From: an uncultured Roseburia sp.
Lineage (GTDB): Bacteria; Bacillota; Clostridia; Lachnospirales; Lachnospiraceae
Assembly: GCA_934307185.1 (NCBI GenBank)
Contig: CAKRCJ010000064.1
Coordinates: 1 to 9,715 of the forward strand
Direction: 5' to 3'
DNA: 9,715 nucleotides
The notes beneath the pieces were generated by a model that worked only from the letters and a program-made list of their open reading frames with translations, was not told the origin of the DNA and searched no databases. Both the position numbers and the translations under genes were made by a program. Shown one piece after another: positions 6,402 through 9,715 of this stretch. Each line of letters starts with the position of its first letter. The stretch's first letter is position 1.

Positions 6402-9400
6402 ATGGGAGTTTCATGGACCACAGAGCAGCAGAAGGTCATAGATTTAAGAAAACGCAATATATTAGTATCTGCGGCGGCAGGCTCCGGAAAAACGGCTGTT
6501 TTAGTGGAACGGATTGTGAAAATGATAACAGACAAAGAGCAGCCGGTCGATATCGACCATCTTTTGATTGTGACATTTACCAATGCGGCGGCGGCAGAGA
6601 TGCGCGAGCGAATTGGAAATGCCATTGAGAAAGCGTTGGAGGAGCAGCCGGGGGACGAGCATTTATTAAGACAGCTTACGTTAATCCATAATGCACAGAT
6701 TACCACAATTGACAGCTTCTGTCTTTATGTGGTGCGCAATCATTTTCATGAGATTGATTTGGAGCCGAATTTCCGTATTGGGGACGAGGGCGAGTTAAAG
6801 CTGCTGCGTGAGGACGTTTTAAGTAAGGTTTTGGAAAAAAATTATGGGGAGCCGATAGAGGCATTTAAAGACTTTGTGGAGGGCTACGCTTCGGGCAGGA
6901 CGGATACAGCGTTAAACGATATTATTTTACAGTTGTATGAGTTTTCCAGAAGCTATCCGTGGCCGGAAAAATGGTTAAATTCCTGCGTTGGGGCTTATCA
7001 TATTGAAAACAAAGAGCAGCTTAATGCGGCAGAATGGCTTGCGCCGTTAACAGAAAATATCCGTTTTGTCTTAAAGGACTGTGTGGGCATTTTAGAGCAG
7101 GCGTTTGCGCTTACGCAGGAGAGCGACGGACCGGATATGTACGAAAAAGCCATCGGGAGTGATTTGGAGAAATATAAAAAGCTTACAGAGCTTAAGGCGT
7201 TTACAGAGCTGGCAGAGACACTTCCAAATATCAAATACGACAGGCTGGCAAGCAGCAGAGGCTTTGAGGGAAGCACAGAAAAGTTAGAGCTTGTGAAAAA
7301 CTTAAGGGAACAGGTCAAAGAGGTGGGAAAGAAGCTGTGTAAACAGTATTTTTTCTGTTCCACCGATCTGATGCTTGAACAGCTAGAGCGCACAGAGCCA
7401 ATGTTAGACGAAGTTATCCGTCTGACAAAGCAGTTTGCAGAGGAATTTGCCGAAGCAAAGCGGCGGAAAAATCTTGTCGATTTTCATGATGTCGAGCATT
7501 TTGCACTCCGTATTTTAGTTGATGAGGAGACAGAAAAGGCAAAGAAAACCGCTGAGGAGTTCCGGGATACATTTGAAGAGATTATGATTGACGAGTATCA
7601 GGACAGTAACGAGGTGCAGGAGACGTTACTCCGTTCCATTTCGAGGGAGGAGCGCGGAGAAAACAACATTTTCATGGTAGGAGATGTAAAGCAGAGCATT
7701 TACCGGTTCCGTCTGGCAAGACCGGAGCTTTTCATGAAAAAATATGATGAGTATTCCTTAGAGGAAAGCAAAACCCAGCGCATTGATTTACATAAAAATT
7801 TCAGAAGCCGGGAGGAAGTGCTTACCTGCACAAATGATATTTTTTATAAAATTATGGCGCGAAGCCTTGGAAATGTGGAATATAATGCAGATGCCGCCCT
7901 TTATCCGGGTGCTTCCTATGAAAAGACAGATGGCTTTACCCCGGAAATCATTTTAGCTGACAGCAATGATGAACTTTTGGAGGACACGGAGCTTTCGGAT
8001 AAAAAGACGTTGGAAGCCAAAATGGCTGCAGAAGAAATCAGACACCTGATGCAGACGCAGTCTGTCACTGACAAGGCTTCCGGTAAGCTTCGACCGGTCC
8101 GTTATTCGGATATTGTAATTTTACTGCGAAGCTTATCCGGCTGGGCGGACTCCCTTGTGGAGGTGTTAAATGAAAACGGCATTCCGGCGCATGCGATTTC
8201 TTCCACCGGATATTTTTCCGCAGTGGAGGTGCAGACGGTTCTTTCCATGCTTCGGCTTTTGGACAACCCAAGGCAGGATATTCCGATGGCGGCAGTGCTT
8301 CGTTCTCCGATGGCAGGGTTAACCGATGAGGAGCTGGCAGTACTACGTTTGTCGGATAAAAACGTGCCGTTTCATGAGGCGGTACTCGAGCTTGCAGAGC
8401 GGCTGGAGGAAGAGACAGAACAGGAAAATATACAGCATGCCGCACACAGGAAACTGCTTAAATTTTACAAACAATATAAACAACTAAGACAACTTGTACC
8501 GGACACTCCAATCCATGAGCTGATTGAAATTATTCTTCAGGAAACAAAATACGGTCACTATGTGGCAGCAATGCCGGCAGGAAACCGGCGGACTGCGAAT
8601 TTAAACATGCTTTTGGAGAAAGCGGCAGCCTATGAGAAAACCAGTTATAAAGGACTGTTTCATTTTGTGCGTTATATCGATGAACTGCAAAAGTACGATG
8701 TCGATTTTGGCGAGGCAGACATGGTGGGTGAGAACGAGGACGTTGTGCGCATTATGAGTATTCATAAGAGCAAAGGTTTGGAGTTTCCGGTCGTATTTGT
8801 CTGTGGTATGGGAAAAAACTTTAACAAACAGGATACAAAAAGTAAAATGGTACTTCACCCAGAGCTTGGCATCGGGCTGGATTACATGGACGGAACAAGG
8901 CGCATCAAATCGCCGACTATTGCAAAGAAAGCAATTGCAAAGCAGATTGATCTGGAAAATCTGGGCGAGGAGCTTCGTGTGCTGTACGTTGCATTAACCC
9001 GCGCAAAGGAAAAATTAATTCTGACAGGCACTTTAAAAGATGCCGAAGATAAACTGGAATTTTTCAGACAGCAGGCAAAGCTTTTGGAAACAGCAGAAAG
9101 CGGACAGCCGCTTGCGTACTTAGCGAGAGAGGGAGCTTCGGGCTATCTGGACTGGGTGCTTCCGGCGGTGGCAGCTTACGGTGAAAAATATCCGGTGCGC
9201 ATTGTAAAAGCGGCAGAGCTTGCGTTAGAGGAAGTCGAAAGCCAGATAAAAAAAGCAGATAGTCTTTCCGAACGAAGATTAGAGATAAAAAAAGCGGATA
9301 AAAAGCAGATTGAACAGCTACAAAAAAGATTTTCGAATGTGTATCCGTACCGGACGGATATTTTGCGGAAAAATAAATATTCAGTATCGGAATTAAAACA

Positions 9401-9715
9401 CCGCGCCATGCGGAAAAAATTTGAGGAAGAGCAGGAGGAGACGGTGCCTGCTTTTACAGAAGAGCCGGCAGCACCGACCATTCCGGCATTTATGCAGCAG
9501 CAGACGGAGGAAAAGCAGGAAATAAGTCTTGGTGCATTAAGGGGAACTGCAGTGCACCGTGTGATGGAATGTTATGACTTCTCATCGGAAAATTCTGTAT
9601 CCGAACAGATAAAAAATATGGAGACGGAAGAAAAAATAACGAAGGAAATGAGCTGCCTTGTAAAAAGAAGTATGGTATCCAATTTTGTTTCCTCAGAAAC
9701 AGGAAAAAGAATGGC
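6402..9715 (+). CDS. addA: ATP-dependent helicase/nuclease subunit A (AddA), 3'-truncated by window
   Basis: The open frame runs from ATG 6402 to the right edge: 1104 complete codons of a protein usually about 1200-1250 residues. AddA is the 3'-5' SF1 helicase motor of AddAB. The helicase motifs appear in order and intact: Q-motif TTEQQ at 6-10, Walker A AAAGSGKT with Lys30, VTFTNAAAAEM from 57, TIDSFC at 102-107, Walker B IDEYQD with Asp397-Glu398, GDVKQSIYRFR with Gln431, NFRS with Arg468, SIHKSKGLEF with His788, and LYVALTRAKE with Arg867. The C-terminal nuclease begins at LGALRGTAVH (His1052), but its DYK-type catalytic residues lie beyond the window, so nuclease activity cannot be judged here. 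A lysine/glutamate-rich helical stretch (about 940-970) links helicase to nuclease. No frameshift was seen on reading the frame through. The gene starts five bases after addB. Confidence 0.96.
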   Translation, partial: MGVSWTTEQQKVIDLRKRNILVSAAAGSGKTAVLVERIVKMITDKEQPVDIDHLLIVTFTNAAAAEMRERIGNAIEKALEEQPGDEHLLRQLTLIHNAQITTIDSFCLYVVRNHFHEIDLEPNFRIGDEGELKLLREDVLSKVLEKNYGEPIEAFKDFVEGYASGRTDTALNDIILQLYEFSRSYPWPEKWLNSCVGAYHIENKEQLNAAEWLAPLTENIRFVLKDCVGILEQAFALTQESDGPDMYEKAIGSDLEKYKKLTELKAFTELAETLPNIKYDRLASSRGFEGSTEKLELVKNLREQVKEVGKKLCKQYFFCSTDLMLEQLERTEPMLDEVIRLTKQFAEEFAEAKRRKNLVDFHDVEHFALRILVDEETEKAKKTAEEFRDTFEEIMIDEYQDSNEVQETLLRSISREERGENNIFMVGDVKQSIYRFRLARPELFMKKYDEYSLEESKTQRIDLHKNFRSREEVLTCTNDIFYKIMARSLGNVEYNADAALYPGASYEKTDGFTPEIILADSNDELLEDTELSDKKTLEAKMAAEEIRHLMQTQSVTDKASGKLRPVRYSDIVILLRSLSGWADSLVEVLNENGIPAHAISSTGYFSAVEVQTVLSMLRLLDNPRQDIPMAAVLRSPMAGLTDEELAVLRLSDKNVPFHEAVLELAERLEEETEQENIQHAAHRKLLKFYKQYKQLRQLVPDTPIHELIEIILQETKYGHYVAAMPAGNRRTANLNMLLEKAAAYEKTSYKGLFHFVRYIDELQKYDVDFGEADMVGENEDVVRIMSIHKSKGLEFPVVFVCGMGKNFNKQDTKSKMVLHPELGIGLDYMDGTRRIKSPTIAKKAIAKQIDLENLGEELRVLYVALTRAKEKLILTGTLKDAEDKLEFFRQQAKLLETAESGQPLAYLAREGASGYLDWVLPAVAAYGEKYPVRIVKAAELALEEVESQIKKADSLSERRLEIKKADKKQIEQLQKRFSNVYPYRTDILRKNKYSVSELKHRAMRKKFEEEQEETVPAFTEEPAAPTIPAFMQQQTEEKQEISLGALRGTAVHRVMECYDFSSENSVSEQIKNMETEEKITKEMSCLVKRSMVSNFVSSETGKRM
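9244..9300 (+). repeat. In-frame 18-bp direct repeat in the addA linker
   Basis: Bases 9244-9261 and 9283-9300 read AGATAAAAAAAGC(A/G)GATA, identical except for one base, and are offset by 39 bases (13 codons). Both copies encode IKKAD in the charged linker before the AddA nuclease domain. Each copy contains a run of seven A, which makes it prone to slippage. It probably reflects low-complexity coding rather than a separate element. Confidence 0.5.

Noticed and set aside
6194..6706. A 170-codon minus-strand open frame across the addB-addA junction.
   Set aside because: It lies opposite conserved AddB cysteine and AddA Walker A sequence, has no recognisable protein features, and is best explained as a shadow of the real genes. 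The other minus-strand frames over addAB are rejected for the same reason.
1884..9715. The nuclease plus AddAB read as a complete new defence island.
   Set aside because: AddB and AddA look like ordinary housekeeping copies with all family motifs. No methylase, toxin, retron, CRISPR or integrase feature is present, so only the linkage itself is reported.

Overview
The window looks like chromosomal DNA of an anaerobic Firmicute, most likely a Lachnospiraceae-type Clostridium relative. This is inferred from moderately low GC, all genes on the + strand, GGAG-type ribosome binding sites, and an AddAB (rather than RecBCD) recombination nuclease whose AddB keeps the four iron-sulfur cysteines. Genus-level assignment is not possible from this stretch.

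Layout, left to right, all on +. (1) The last 50 codons of a type II thymidine kinase (tdk), cut by the left edge. (2) A 522-residue protein that starts on the base after the tdk stop codon. It has about six N-terminal membrane segments followed by a proline-iminopeptidase-like alpha/beta hydrolase. (3) A strong, near-symmetric rho-independent terminator, then a short spacer with extended -10 promoter candidates and an inverted repeat. (4) A YhcG/DUF1016-family PDDEXK nuclease, best started at a TTG codon. (5) addB (1153 residues) 22 bases downstream, and (6) addA 5 bases after addB, running off the right edge without its nuclease core.

Two transcription units are suggested. The first ends at the terminator and carries tdk plus the membrane hydrolase. 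The second is yhcG-addB-addA, whose tight spacing leaves no room for terminators between genes. AddA and AddB form the helicase-nuclease that processes double-strand DNA ends for RecA loading and degrades foreign linear DNA. The YhcG-like protein is a second PDDEXK enzyme of a family often found beside restriction-modification systems, but none is visible here.

No clearly new multi-gene system is visible. The two points most worth follow-up are the YhcG nuclease as apparent first gene of an addBA operon, and the fusion of a multi-span membrane domain to an S33-type hydrolase encoded directly behind tdk.
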